In this document: positions 6,095-14,552 of the stretch, in pieces | How positions within the stretch are numbered: the stretch's first letter is position 1 | How the letters are laid out: each line of letters opens with the position of its first letter | Source of the DNA: Syntrophomonadaceae bacterium | GTDB taxonomy: Bacteria > Bacillota > Syntrophomonadia > Syntrophomonadales > Syntrophomonadaceae | Direction of reading: 5' to 3' | Assembly: GCA_028686565.1 (NCBI GenBank) | Contig: JAQUBU010000012.1 | Location: 1-20,581, forward strand | Length of the DNA: 20,581 bases | The notes under the pieces: model-generated | The model's database searches: none | The model's input: only the letters and a program-made list of their open reading frames with translations | What the model was told of the DNA's origin: nothing | Translations under genes and position numbers: made by a program

Positions 6095-7189
6095 TCAATA
6101 AATAAGGCTTTGTATAAGCTGCCCAAATATCTTCTGCCTGGTAAGATTTATAGATTCAAAGTCCATAGCAGGCACATAAAAACTTTCCAGTTCATCATGA
6201 TATTTTTTAGCCCTGCCAATATGTGAAACAGCTTCACTTATTCCCGAAGCAAAACGCTTACGCGCATTATCGAGCAAGCTGGAAGCGAACTCAGGGATAT
6301 TAGGAGAAAATTGATCAAAATCGAGTAAACGTTTATATTTGATAGCCGGCAAGTATTTTGTATAGTTAAATATTGAGGAAATGTCCAAAAGCGCTATTTT
6401 ACTATCGGGCAAAATGATAATGTCTATTTCATTTGGGTCAAAAGGATTGTGGTAAATTTCTGCGTAATAGTTATATAATTCCAACAAATTGAGGTTATGA
6501 GCAAAGAGGTTCTTAAGACCGCTGCCGGGACTTCCCTTAACAGCAAAGATGGAATAATCACTATCGATTATACTTTCTGCCTTGTTAACCAATCCCAATG
6601 GTGTTATAGCACCTGCAAAAAGATGCCTGGTGTTTCCGGGCGCAGAAGAAATGGGCACAAAGTCCCTGGTTAAAGCCAGGATGTTACGGTTCACAGCTGT
6701 AATATCACGGGCTTCTTCATAATAGGATTTGCATTCCTGATAAGCATTTCCAGCTTCCTGTAAACGCAAATAGGCTCGAGCAAAACAGTTTTTGATATCG
6801 TTGCAGAGCTTGATAATTGCTGGTTTGTGTTGGGCGATGGCTTGCCTATCCCAGAATTCACCTAGATTAATAATTTCATCAACTGCTCCCGGAAATCGGG
6901 GGTCGACTATGTGCGGAGAAGTTCCGTCGACAACGCAAAATTGCTGTTTGCCTAATACTATACCATCAAGTGAATCATTGTCCGAGGAGCACCAATGGTA
7001 TTCCACATCAATTCCTGCAGTGATAAAATCTTCTCCCAACTTTTTCATAAAAGTTGATTTGCCAACCCCGGGGCCTCCCTTGAGTACAATTTTTCTTTGC
7101 ACTTGGGATGAGACCATATAATCATAAAAAGAATAAAAACCCTGACAAGTATTGCCCCCAGGATATAAGTGCCTAATTTTAGCCACCAT
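6095..7189 (-). CDS. Two-domain P-loop ATPase of unknown function
   Basis: This 364-residue protein resembles a family of uncharacterised Firmicutes ATPases with two tandem P-loop domains. The first has a clean Walker A motif, GGPGVGKS (38-45), preceded by KIVLKG, and a possible Walker B strand ending VVDG (86-89). The second begins near residue 210 (SIFAVKG) and has GSPGSGLKN (219-227), in which the lysine position holds leucine (L225), so it is probably inactive. Residues 125-165 look helical and charged. No signal peptide or membrane segment is visible. AAAGGGG lies 4 nt before the ATG. The GNAT gene is upstream and the S24-type regulator downstream on the same strand, but gaps of 367 and 182 nt do not prove an operon. 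No biochemical role can be assigned. Confidence 0.8.
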   Translation of the reverse strand: MVAKIRHLYPGGNTCQGFYSFYDYMVSSQVQRKIVLKGGPGVGKSTFMKKLGEDFITAGIDVEYHWCSSDNDSLDGIVLGKQQFCVVDGTSPHIVDPRFPGAVDEIINLGEFWDRQAIAQHKPAIIKLCNDIKNCFARAYLRLQEAGNAYQECKSYYEEARDITAVNRNILALTRDFVPISSAPGNTRHLFAGAITPLGLVNKAESIIDSDYSIFAVKGSPGSGLKNLFAHNLNLLELYNYYAEIYHNPFDPNEIDIIILPDSKIALLDISSIFNYTKYLPAIKYKRLLDFDQFSPNIPEFASSLLDNARKRFASGISEAVSHIGRAKKYHDELESFYVPAMDFESINLTRQKIFGQLIQSLIY

Positions 7190-7222
7190 AATTCCCCTTT
7201 CTGTTTTTATTGTTATAGAGAA

Positions 7223-7228
7223 ATTATA
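7223..7228 (-). promoter_or_regulatory. Perfect -10 box upstream of the ATPase gene
   Basis: The minus strand reads TATAAT at 7228-7223, 34 nt before the ATPase ATG. No good -35 box lies at the usual distance, so the promoter is weak, activator-dependent or accidental. Confidence 0.3.
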
Positions 7229-7313
7229 TGAAGTGCGACTTAATACTACGCAGGATAAAAATGGCAGGTAAAAGCAATTGGCAAAAATGACATCAGCGCG
7301 GGGGAGCGGAGTG

Positions 7314-7331
7314 CTTAACAGAGATGTTAAG
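7314..7331. promoter_or_regulatory. Inverted repeat in the gap before the ATPase gene
   Basis: CTTAACA (7314-7320) and TGTTAAG (7325-7331) form a perfect 7-bp inverted repeat with a 4-nt spacer. It lies in the 367-nt gap between the GNAT and ATPase genes, about 125 nt upstream of the ATPase start. It could be an operator or a small hairpin. A TATAAT at 7367-7372 on the plus strand leads to no gene I can support. The rest of the gap is the dispersed repeat. Confidence 0.3.
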
Positions 7332-7415
7332 CTAATTGTTATTAAGCAGAGTATCCAATTTTATCTTATAATAAGGTGAAATCGGAAAGTATTTTTCATT
7401 ACTTTTGTGTCTTGA

Positions 7416-7559
7416 GTGAAGCGAAAGAATTGTTATAAATATGTTTCCCGCTTCTTTAAACGGTGGTTCCTATTAACAAAACAAGAGATGGGTTATAACG
7501 AGGCGCTGCCTCGTTGCAGCAGTATGTTGAAACTACTGCGCAGTTTCTTCCGATGCTTA
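7416..7559 (+). repeat. Dispersed intergenic repeat, copy A
   Basis: Blocks shared in order with copy B (16786-16912): GCGAAA near the start, CCCGCTTCTT (7447-7456), CCTATTAACAAAACA (7469-7483), GCCTCGTTGCAGC (7508-7520) and GCAGTTTC (7540-7547). Spacings agree within a few nt. It contains hairpins AACGAGGC/GCCTCGTT (7497-7504 with 7508-7515) and GCAGTA/TACTGC (7519-7524 with 7534-7539). Its last bases (ATGCTTA) provide the stop codon of the minus-strand GNAT gene. The open frame 7416-7601 lies in the repeat and is not called. Confidence 0.75.
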
Positions 7560-8102
7560 AAGGGCCGGGCTGAATTCTTCAGCAAGAATATCCATCAATA
7601 GATCATCGTATCTGACCCCATTGATTATTTTAGCCTGACGGTATCTTCCTGCAGGTTTAAAACCGCATTTTTCATAACAGCGGGCTGCCCTCATGTTATA
7701 TGAGTAGCATCTTAAATAAATGCTGTTAAGATTCAAGATATTAAAGCCGTAAGCAAGCAAAAGAGATATCGCTTCTGAACCATAGCCTTGATTAAGATAA
7801 TCCTTTTCAGCTATGAAAATACCTAATTCTGCCTTGCGGTTGATATTATTAATATTGATCAGACCGCAATTGCCAATAAGTTTATTATCAGCAGCAAGTC
7901 TAATACCAAATTCCTGTGCACCCTTTTTCAAAGCATTTTCGAGATATCCCTTCTTAAACACGTTATTAATTACTAGTGGGGCAAGATCAAGATAAATATA
8001 GGTTTCAATATCATTAAGCCACCTGACATATATTTCAGAATCATTTATATCAATTGGGCTCAGATATATTCGTCTTCCTGGTATTTTCTTGGCAGCGGTC
8101 AT
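7557..8102 (-). CDS. GNAT-family N-acetyltransferase (RimJ/RimL-like)
   Basis: The 181-residue protein should transfer an acetyl group from acetyl-CoA to an amine on a protein or small molecule; the substrate is unknown. It opens with the RimJ/RimL-like start RRIYLSPI (10-17). The acetyl-CoA pyrophosphate-binding motif appears as NQGYGSEA, followed by the helix ISLLLAYGF. The family C-terminal signature NMRAARCYEKCGFKPAGRYR is present. GGAGGA lies 8 nt before the ATG. The stop codon lies within copy A of the dispersed repeat, so the last residues (about EFSPAL) may have been altered by that insertion. Its leader has an upstream terminator-like hairpin and a start-codon hairpin (see findings). 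Divergent from recJ. Confidence 0.85.
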   Translation of the reverse strand: MTAAKKIPGRRIYLSPIDINDSEIYVRWLNDIETYIYLDLAPLVINNVFKKGYLENALKKGAQEFGIRLAADNKLIGNCGLININNINRKAELGIFIAEKDYLNQGYGSEAISLLLAYGFNILNLNSIYLRCYSYNMRAARCYEKCGFKPAGRYRQAKIINGVRYDDLLMDILAEEFSPAL

Positions 8103-8160
8103 ATAGTTAGTCCTCCAATTATCAGTATCTGTGCTATTTTAAGGCTATATCTAACTATAT
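8101..8160 (-). promoter_or_regulatory. Inverted repeat that can pair with the GNAT start codon
   Basis: ATATAGTTAG (8101-8110) and CTAACTATAT (8151-8160) are perfect 10-bp inverted repeats 40 nt apart. In the GNAT mRNA the downstream arm includes the first two bases of the ATG and ends beside the GGAGGA site. Pairing could hide the start codon. Confidence 0.4.
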
Positions 8161-8203
8161 TCTATATCTTTGGCCCACAATTTGCCAGGATTACGGTTTT
8201 ACA

Positions 8204-8238
8204 TAAAAAGGACACCTATTCCGATCCCAGGTGTCCTT
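8204..8238 (-). terminator. Terminator-like hairpin upstream of the GNAT gene
   Basis: AAGGACACCT (8208-8217) and AGGTGTCCTT (8229-8238) form a perfect 10-bp stem with an 11-nt loop. Only on the minus strand does a T-run follow (TTTTTAT, counting two stem bases). No minus-strand gene lies immediately upstream, so it would end a leader or small RNA starting within 8240-8400. Confidence 0.5.
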
Positions 8239-8255
8239 GATGTTAGAGTAGCACT

Positions 8256-8292
8256 GTGAGCGTTGGTCTAGACAACGGCTCTTTCCGCTCAC
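8256..8292 (-). other. Nested hairpin in the GNAT/recJ divergent region
   Basis: GTGAGCG (8256-8262) pairs with CGCTCAC (8286-8292). CGTTG (8261-8265) can pair with CAACG (8273-8277) around the loop GTCTAGA, competing for two bases. Together with the terminator-like hairpin at 8204-8238 this may form a leader or small RNA on the minus strand. I do not recognise a known RNA family. Confidence 0.35.
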
Positions 8293-8371
8293 CAAAAGCT
8301 TTCCCGCTAATTAAATTTTTATACATACATAAAAAATCGAACCTTAAACAAGAGTCATTAATGGGATTTAC

Positions 8372-8400
8372 CTTAAATTTTGCCTTTGATGCGTTATAAT
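8372..8400 (+). promoter_or_regulatory. recJ promoter (good -10, weak -35)
   Basis: A perfect TATAAT at 8395-8400 lies 42 nt upstream of the recJ ATG. At 17-nt spacing the -35 position reads CTTAAA (8372-8377), only 3 of 6 matches. A transcript from here would begin near 8407, excluding the upstream in-frame TTG at 8380. Confidence 0.5.
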
Positions 8401-8442
8401 GAAATTTGGCCTAAAGTAAAATTACAGTTTAATGGAGGTATT

Positions 8443-11274
8443 ATGCATTTCCGCAATAGCTGGGAATTAAGAGATTATGATAAAACATGGGCGGCAACAA
8501 TTGAGAAAGAACTGGGATTGTCGAGGATAGCTGCCCAACTCCTGGTCCAAAGAGGCGTTAAAACAATCCAGGATGCGCAAAGGTTTCTTTATGGAGAACT
8601 GAAACATTTAAGTGATCCCTTTGATATGGAAGGCATGAGGGCCGCGGTGCGGAGAATTGAGCAGGCTATAAATAACAATGAGCAGGTAGTTGTTTATGGT
8701 GATTATGATGTCGACGGGGTTTGCAGTATAGTTCTTTTATTGGAATGCCTGCAGCATCTGGGAGCCAAACCGGCTTATTATGTACCCGACCGTTTTAGTG
8801 AAGGCTATGGCTTGAATTCCCAAGCTATTGAAAGTCTCTTTTCGAAAGGCTGCCAACTGCTTATAAGTGTTGATTGCGGGATTACGTCCACTGAAGAAGT
8901 GGATACCGCTTCCCGGCTGGGGGTGGACGTAATTATTACTGATCATCATACACCTGCTGATAGGTTACCGGCAGCATCAGCAATAATTAATCCCAAACTG
9001 GACAAAAATGAAAATATAATGGATCTGGCCGGGGTAGGAGTTGTATTCAAACTGGCCATTGCCTTGTCCCGCAACAAAATAGCTGAAGAAAGGATTTATG
9101 ATTGGCTCGAACTGGTTGCACTGGCTACTGTTGCTGATATAGTTCCTCTGCGTGGGGAAAATCGCATATTGCTTAAATATGGTTTGGAAAGACTTAAGAA
9201 TTCTAAAAGACCCGGTTTACTGGCTTTGCTTAAAGAGACTGGCTTGGAAGGGAAAACCATTTTACCATGGCATCTTGGTTTTGTTCTGGGTCCTCGCTTA
9301 AATTCAGCAGGGCGACTTGAAAATGCCCGAACCAGCATTGAGTTGCTGCTGACTGATGACGCTAACGCGGCTGATCATCTGGCTGCTGCTTTATGCAGTT
9401 TAAATAATGAGCGCCGATTAATTGAGGAAGAGATTTTTCAGGAAGCAATTTTGCAGGTGCATAACAGTATAGATTTGGAAAAGGAAGCTGTATTGGTACT
9501 GGGTGCTGATAATTGGCATCATGGGGTTATTGGCATTGTTGCTTCACGCCTGTGCAGCAAATATCAGCGGCCGGTAATACTGATATGCTGGGAAGGGGAT
9601 ACTGGCCGGGGTTCGGCCCGCAGTATTCCGGGTATAGATATTTATGCGCTTTTGAACAGCTGCGAGGCCTTCTTAGTGCAATTCGGCGGACACAAAATGG
9701 CTGCCGGCTTAAGCATCAAAAGAGATATGTTTAACGTTTTTAAAAGCGAACTTATAAAGCTGTTTAATGATAGATTCAAAAAAGAAGAATTAATTCCGGT
9801 TAAGCTGATTGATGTTGAAGTAGATATAGAGGATATTCATCGGGATTTATTAAAAGAATTGACCATATTGGAGCCTTTTGGGCAGGGGAACCCGGCCCCG
9901 CTTTTTATACTGCGAGGTATGGGAATAAACCAGGCTATGCTGGTGGGTAAGCAACAAGAACATTTTAAGCTGCTTACTGAACCGGGACAATTTGAAGGGA
10001 TAGCTTTTAATAAACCTGCTTTCATTTCTTTGCCATTTAGTAACTGTTATCACGACTTAATATTTGAATTGGGTGAAAATGATTACCGCGGCCGTAAAAG
10101 TATTCAATTTAAGATTCAGGAAATGAAATGCAGTTTTTTACCTGATAGCCAACCCCGGGCCGGTTTTACAAATGATAAAGTGCTATTATCCCTTAGTAAA
10201 GCAGTTGCGGAGTTACAGGATAGCAGGCCGGTTATGTTTGTTTTTCCTACATATCGGAGTTTAAAATTATTAAAAATAGTTTTACAGAAGTTTTTCCTCC
10301 CGGCCAGCCTTGAATCTTTGCACGGTTTGATAGGCATGGATGAAAAGAAAATAGCAATTAATGAATTAAAACAGGGAGCGAGCAAAATATTTCTAATAAC
10401 CCAGGCTTTTTTAAAGCATTATCTTGAAAACAACGATTTACCAGTTAATTTAAAATATATTGCTGAAGTCTGGCCGGGGGAAAACACCGATATTTTAAGT
10501 AAACTTGCGGGTGAAAAATGCATAGACAAGCTTCACAATAACATGGAAAGGCCTATGGTGTGGAAGCAAGTGGAATGGAATTACGATAGGTCAAAAAATA
10601 CAATTATTTATGCTAATCGCAGCAAAACAATAAACAAGCTATCCAAACAATTACCGGATGCAATTACTGCAACCAGCATAAAAGATACGCAAACAAGAAA
10701 AACTCTGCGCCGCCGTTTTCAGGAGGCAGAATCAAGTGTTATATTAACGGATAGCAGCTGGCGGGAAATAGCGGGTGCGGCACAGAATATTGACGAACTT
10801 ATTTTTGCGGATGTTCCTTTTAGTGCATGGGAAGCAAATTATGTACTGGAACAATTGGCCGCCGGATCAGAGCACACAGCCAGAGTCCTTTTCAAACCAG
10901 GTGATATTAAACTTTATAAAGATTATCTGGCAAAGATTTATCCCAACCTGGAAAAGTGTAAAAACACACTTCAATTTTTTAAGAGCCTGGGCAAAAATCA
11001 TCTTAAAGCAGATCTTAAGGAATTAACTTTCAAGCTGAGCGAATGGTCAAATCACGATCCGGATAGTATTGATTTGTTGCCAATCCTATATATATTGGCT
11101 GATCTAGGCTTGTGCAGCTTTAAGAAAAAAGGTAGTATTATTGAAATAATGTTCCATAATGTTGATAAAAAGCCAATAGACATTTCGAATTCTTCTTACT
11201 ATCTGGAAGGTTTAGCTGAGAAAACAGCATTTATCCGCTTGGAGTCGGAAATAAATAAATATCTGGCATGGTGA
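8443..11274 (+). CDS. recJ: Single-stranded-DNA exonuclease RecJ, long clostridial form
   Basis: RecJ degrades single-stranded DNA 5' to 3' in recombination and mismatch/base-excision repair. The 943-residue protein has the DHH phosphoesterase domain with DYDVDG (87-92) and DHH (167-169), RLNSAGR (285-291), the DHHA1 domain ending in QFGGHKMAAGLS (GGH at 415-417) and the OB-fold motif EPFGQGNPAP. About 380 further residues after the OB fold, with a helicase-like block near VFPTYRSLKLL, match the longer RecJ proteins of Firmicutes; E. coli RecJ is about 577 residues. The ATG at 8443 follows GGAGGT with 5-nt spacing. An earlier in-frame TTG at 8380 lacks a ribosome binding site and lies upstream of the -10 box. 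recJ is followed directly by rel. Confidence 0.94.
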   Translation: MHFRNSWELRDYDKTWAATIEKELGLSRIAAQLLVQRGVKTIQDAQRFLYGELKHLSDPFDMEGMRAAVRRIEQAINNNEQVVVYGDYDVDGVCSIVLLLECLQHLGAKPAYYVPDRFSEGYGLNSQAIESLFSKGCQLLISVDCGITSTEEVDTASRLGVDVIITDHHTPADRLPAASAIINPKLDKNENIMDLAGVGVVFKLAIALSRNKIAEERIYDWLELVALATVADIVPLRGENRILLKYGLERLKNSKRPGLLALLKETGLEGKTILPWHLGFVLGPRLNSAGRLENARTSIELLLTDDANAADHLAAALCSLNNERRLIEEEIFQEAILQVHNSIDLEKEAVLVLGADNWHHGVIGIVASRLCSKYQRPVILICWEGDTGRGSARSIPGIDIYALLNSCEAFLVQFGGHKMAAGLSIKRDMFNVFKSELIKLFNDRFKKEELIPVKLIDVEVDIEDIHRDLLKELTILEPFGQGNPAPLFILRGMGINQAMLVGKQQEHFKLLTEPGQFEGIAFNKPAFISLPFSNCYHDLIFELGENDYRGRKSIQFKIQEMKCSFLPDSQPRAGFTNDKVLLSLSKAVAELQDSRPVMFVFPTYRSLKLLKIVLQKFFLPASLESLHGLIGMDEKKIAINELKQGASKIFLITQAFLKHYLENNDLPVNLKYIAEVWPGENTDILSKLAGEKCIDKLHNNMERPMVWKQVEWNYDRSKNTIIYANRSKTINKLSKQLPDAITATSIKDTQTRKTLRRRFQEAESSVILTDSSWREIAGAAQNIDELIFADVPFSAWEANYVLEQLAAGSEHTARVLFKPGDIKLYKDYLAKIYPNLEKCKNTLQFFKSLGKNHLKADLKELTFKLSEWSNHDPDSIDLLPILYILADLGLCSFKKKGSIIEIMFHNVDKKPIDISNSSYYLEGLAEKTAFIRLESEINKYLAW

Positions 11275-11279
11275 TAAAA

Positions 11280-13457
11280 ATGGGAGCAAATACTATTATC
11301 AGCAAGTTAATTGAATATGATTCTGATGCCGATATTGTTTTGGTTGCCAAGGCTTATGACTTTGCAGAAAATGCTCATTCCAGCCAAAAACGAATTTCCG
11401 GTGATCCATACATTAGTCATCCGATTGCCGTAGCTTTGATACTGGCAGATATTGAAATGGACAGTGCTTCAATATGCGCGGCTTTGTTACATGATGTTAT
11501 AGAAGACACCCGGGTCAGTTACCTGGATATACTCAGAGAATTTGGCGAAGAAATAGCTTTACTGGTAGATGGTGTAACCAAATTGAGCCGCATTGATTTT
11601 AAATCACGAGAAGATGCGCAAGCTGAAAATCTTCGCAAGATGTTTATTGCAATGGCCAAAGACATCAGAGTCATAATAATCAAATTGGCTGATCGCCTGC
11701 ATAATATGCGGACATTAAATTTTCAAAATGATAGAAAACAAAAAGAAATTGCTCAGGAAACCATGGAAATATTTGCCCCGTTAGCTCATCGACTGGGTAT
11801 TTTTAAGTTTAAATGGGAACTGGAAGATCTGTCATTTTATTATCTTGAACCGGAAACCTACCATGAGGTTGCCAAACGGCTAAAACAAAAACGCCGCGAA
11901 AGAGAAAACTATGTAAATGACCTGGTGGAACAGATTATAGCAGGGCTGCACCAAATAGATATTGTAGCGGATATCGAAGGGCGCCCCAAGAACATCTTCA
12001 GTATTTATAAAAAGATGCTTAAACAAGGCAAAGATATAGACGAAATTTACGATAAAATAGCTATCAGGGTGTTGGTAAATGATGTGCGGGAGTGTTATGG
12101 AGTATTGGGAATAATCCATACCATGTGGAAACCGCTGCCTGGACGTTTCAAGAATTACATAGCAACACCTAAGGCAAATATGTACCAATCACTGCATACG
12201 ACCCTTATCGGCAAAGGCGGGGAGCCCTTCGAAGTTCAAATTCGAACCGTTGAAATGCACCGTACTGCCGAATATGGCATTGCCGCGCATTGGCGTTACA
12301 AGGAAGGGACCAATCCCAAAGAACGCAAGTTTGATGAAAAATTGTCCTGGTTAAGACAGATTTTGGAGTGGCAGCAAGATATAAAAGACACCAGTGAATT
12401 CATGGAATCTTTGCGAATAGACTTGTTTGACGATACGGTTTTTGTTTTTTCACCTAAGGGTGCGGTAATAGAATTGCCCAAAGGAGCCTGCCCGGTTGAT
12501 TTTGCATATAGGGTGCATACCGAGGTTGGTCACCAATGTACCGGGGCCAGAGTCAATGGCCGCATAGTACCACTGGATTTCCCTCTGGACAATGGAGATA
12601 TTGTAGAAATTATTACCTCGAAAAACTCACCTGGGCCTACCCGTGACTGGCTTAATTTCGTGAAGACTTCTTCTGGCAGGAGCAGAATAAAGCAATGGTT
12701 TAACCGGGAAAAACGTCAGGAGAATATCATAAAAGGCCATGAGATACTGGAAAAGGAGTTGAAGAAGAGGCATTTTAATCCCAAGGAACTTTTAAAAGAG
12801 GACAAACTGCTGCAAACTGTAAAACGATTCGGTTTCAACACGGTAGATGATCTCCTGGCAGCGGTTGGCGACGGTGTTGTTACAACCAACCAGGTTTTAA
12901 ACAAGCTCCAGGAATTGTTCTTTCCGGATATTCAGGTAGAGGATATAATCAATATTCCATTAGAGACCAGAAGTCCGGTTAGGGATAAGGAAACCAATGC
13001 TCTCCGGGTCAAAGGTGTTGATGATATATCATTAAGGCTTGCCAGGTGCTGCAATCCGCTGCCCGGAGACCCGGTATTAGGATATATCACCAGAGGGCGC
13101 GGAGTATCGGTACACCGACAGGATTGCCCCAATATGCAGAGCTACATTAATAATGAAAAAGATCGGGTTTTGGAAGTTGAGTGGGCCAATGAACAAGGGG
13201 TTTACTTTGTTGAATTGGAAGTCAGAGCTTTAGATCGAGCGCGTTTGACAACTGATGTAATGACAGAAATAGCTGATGCCAGAATCCCCATCAATTCAGT
13301 TTTCTCCCGGGCAACCAAGAATAACCATGCTATCATGAATTTAAAACTTGAAATTAAGGATATGGGACGCCTGCAAGCAGTTATTCAGCGTATTCAAAAA
13401 GTTCGGGATGTATTGGAAGTTAAACGAGTATTGCCCGGCGAAACAAGGAGTGAATGA
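11280..13457 (+). CDS. rel: Bifunctional (p)ppGpp synthetase/hydrolase Rel
   Basis: This Rel protein makes and degrades (p)ppGpp, the starvation alarmone, on the ribosome and in the cytoplasm. Domains in order: HD hydrolase with HDVIEDT (from residue 71); synthetase (GRPKNIFSIYKKM to YQSLHTT and VQIRT); TGS (from about 385); conserved-cysteine region (ARCCNPLPGD); and C-terminal ACT/RRM domain (from about 641). The intact HD motif indicates active hydrolysis, as in Gram-positive Rel rather than E. coli RelA. The length is 725 residues from ATG 11280. That start follows GGTGAT by 4 nt. An in-frame ATG at 11268, overlapping the recJ end by 7 nt, is possible but has no clear ribosome binding site. 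The tight link to recJ implies cotranscription or coupling. Confidence 0.93.
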   Translation: MGANTIISKLIEYDSDADIVLVAKAYDFAENAHSSQKRISGDPYISHPIAVALILADIEMDSASICAALLHDVIEDTRVSYLDILREFGEEIALLVDGVTKLSRIDFKSREDAQAENLRKMFIAMAKDIRVIIIKLADRLHNMRTLNFQNDRKQKEIAQETMEIFAPLAHRLGIFKFKWELEDLSFYYLEPETYHEVAKRLKQKRRERENYVNDLVEQIIAGLHQIDIVADIEGRPKNIFSIYKKMLKQGKDIDEIYDKIAIRVLVNDVRECYGVLGIIHTMWKPLPGRFKNYIATPKANMYQSLHTTLIGKGGEPFEVQIRTVEMHRTAEYGIAAHWRYKEGTNPKERKFDEKLSWLRQILEWQQDIKDTSEFMESLRIDLFDDTVFVFSPKGAVIELPKGACPVDFAYRVHTEVGHQCTGARVNGRIVPLDFPLDNGDIVEIITSKNSPGPTRDWLNFVKTSSGRSRIKQWFNREKRQENIIKGHEILEKELKKRHFNPKELLKEDKLLQTVKRFGFNTVDDLLAAVGDGVVTTNQVLNKLQELFFPDIQVEDIINIPLETRSPVRDKETNALRVKGVDDISLRLARCCNPLPGDPVLGYITRGRGVSVHRQDCPNMQSYINNEKDRVLEVEWANEQGVYFVELEVRALDRARLTTDVMTEIADARIPINSVFSRATKNNHAIMNLKLEIKDMGRLQAVIQRIQKVRDVLEVKRVLPGETRSE

Positions 13458-13458
13458 T

Positions 13459-13908
13459 TTGCGTGCTGTAGTGCAGAGAACTGATTACAGTTCGGTAAGT
13501 ATCAATGGAGAGTTGGAAAGTGAGATTAATGAAGGTCTTATGGTATTATTGGGAATTAAAAAAGGGGATACTTTAAAGGATGCTGATTACCTTTTGGAAA
13601 AAATCATTAACTTGAGAATCTTTCCTGATCAGGAAGGAAAAATGAATCTTTCGCTGCAGGATATTAAAGGGCAGCTAATGCTGGTAAGTCAATTTACGCT
13701 CTATGGTGATGCCCGCAAGGGAAGAAGACCCAGTTTTATAGAGGCCGAACTGCCGGAAGCTGCCAGCCCGATCTTTGATTATTGTATTAATCGTTTAAAA
13801 GAAATTGATATTCCGGTGGAAACAGGAGTATTTGGAGCTGAAATGCATTTAACTATAAAAAACTATGGTCCTTGTACTATTTTATTAGATAGTGACAAAG
13901 AATTTTAG
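13459..13908 (+). CDS. dtd: D-aminoacyl-tRNA deacylase
   Basis: Dtd removes D-amino acids, and glycine mischarged on tRNA-Ala, from tRNAs. The 149-residue protein matches the family length and begins LRAVVQR, as expected. It carries the active-site motif SQFTLYGD (77-84) and the Gly-cisPro motif as NYGPCT (135-140), where cysteine replaces the more usual valine after GP. The TTG at 13459 is preferred: AAGGAG (13445-13450) lies 8 nt before it and it aligns with the usual Dtd N-terminus. A GTG at 13450 would overlap that site. The gene starts just after the rel stop, so the two are probably translationally coupled. Confidence 0.92.
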   Translation: MRAVVQRTDYSSVSINGELESEINEGLMVLLGIKKGDTLKDADYLLEKIINLRIFPDQEGKMNLSLQDIKGQLMLVSQFTLYGDARKGRRPSFIEAELPEAASPIFDYCINRLKEIDIPVETGVFGAEMHLTIKNYGPCTILLDSDKEF

Positions 13909-13921
13909 AGGAGGATGTTAG

Positions 13922-14545
13922 ATGATATTAAAAGGGTTGGAAATCACCAATATGATGGTAAATTGTTATATTATAGGCTGTGAAGAGACCCGCGAAGCTG
14001 CAGTTATAGATCCGGGCGGCAACCACCGGGCAATCCTAAAATTATTGGAAGAAGAAAACCTCAAAGCGGTCTACATAATCAATACGCATGGGCACATTGA
14101 TCACATCGGGGGAAATCAGGGTATAAAAGACGCCACCGGGGCTAAAATAATGATCCATGAGAATGATGCCAAAATGTTGGTCAATTCAGTTTCCAACTTT
14201 TCATTTATGATGGGAACCAAAGTAACCAGCCCGCCGGCCGAGCAGTTTCTGAATGAAGGTGATATCATCAAAATAGGAAATACCGTTGAACTTGAGGTAA
14301 TCCATACCCCTGGACATAGTCCGGGAGGAATTTGCCTGAAAACCGGCAACATAATATTTGTCGGGGATACACTCTTTCAAGGCTCTATTGGGCGCACCGA
14401 TTTTCCGGGAGGTTCGTATAAACAACTGATAGAAAATATAAAAATAAAACTGTTTTGTTATGAAGATGATGTAGTATGCTATCCGGGGCATGGACCCGCT
14501 ACAACCATAGGTTTTGAAAGAAAGCACAATCCGTTTCTGACTTAG
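13922..14545 (+). CDS. Glyoxalase II-like metallo-beta-lactamase-fold hydrolase
   Basis: The 207-residue protein is a small MBL-fold hydrolase of the YqgX/glyoxalase II-like group. The metal-binding set is complete: H56, H58, D60 and H61 in THGHIDH, H132 in HTPGHSPGG, D149 in FVGDTLF and H190 in YPGHGP. Such proteins hydrolyse thioesters such as S-lactoylglutathione, or related substrates; the true substrate cannot be read here. It lacks the long C-terminal domain of classical glyoxalase II. GAGGAGG lies before the ATG, 13 nt after the dtd stop, so it belongs to the rel-dtd transcription unit. A 35-bp hairpin follows its stop codon. Confidence 0.9.
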   Translation: MILKGLEITNMMVNCYIIGCEETREAAVIDPGGNHRAILKLLEEENLKAVYIINTHGHIDHIGGNQGIKDATGAKIMIHENDAKMLVNSVSNFSFMMGTKVTSPPAEQFLNEGDIIKIGNTVELEVIHTPGHSPGGICLKTGNIIFVGDTLFQGSIGRTDFPGGSYKQLIENIKIKLFCYEDDVVCYPGHGPATTIGFERKHNPFLT

Positions 14546-14552
14546 AAGGGTA

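Noticed and set aside
7416..7601. 61-codon open frame overlapping the GNAT 3' end
   Set aside because: It is the dispersed repeat read in one frame; copy B does not keep that frame.
8200..8340. 6S RNA or a known riboswitch in the GNAT/recJ intergenic region
   Set aside because: The hairpins are too short for 6S RNA, and I see no consensus of the riboswitch classes I know.
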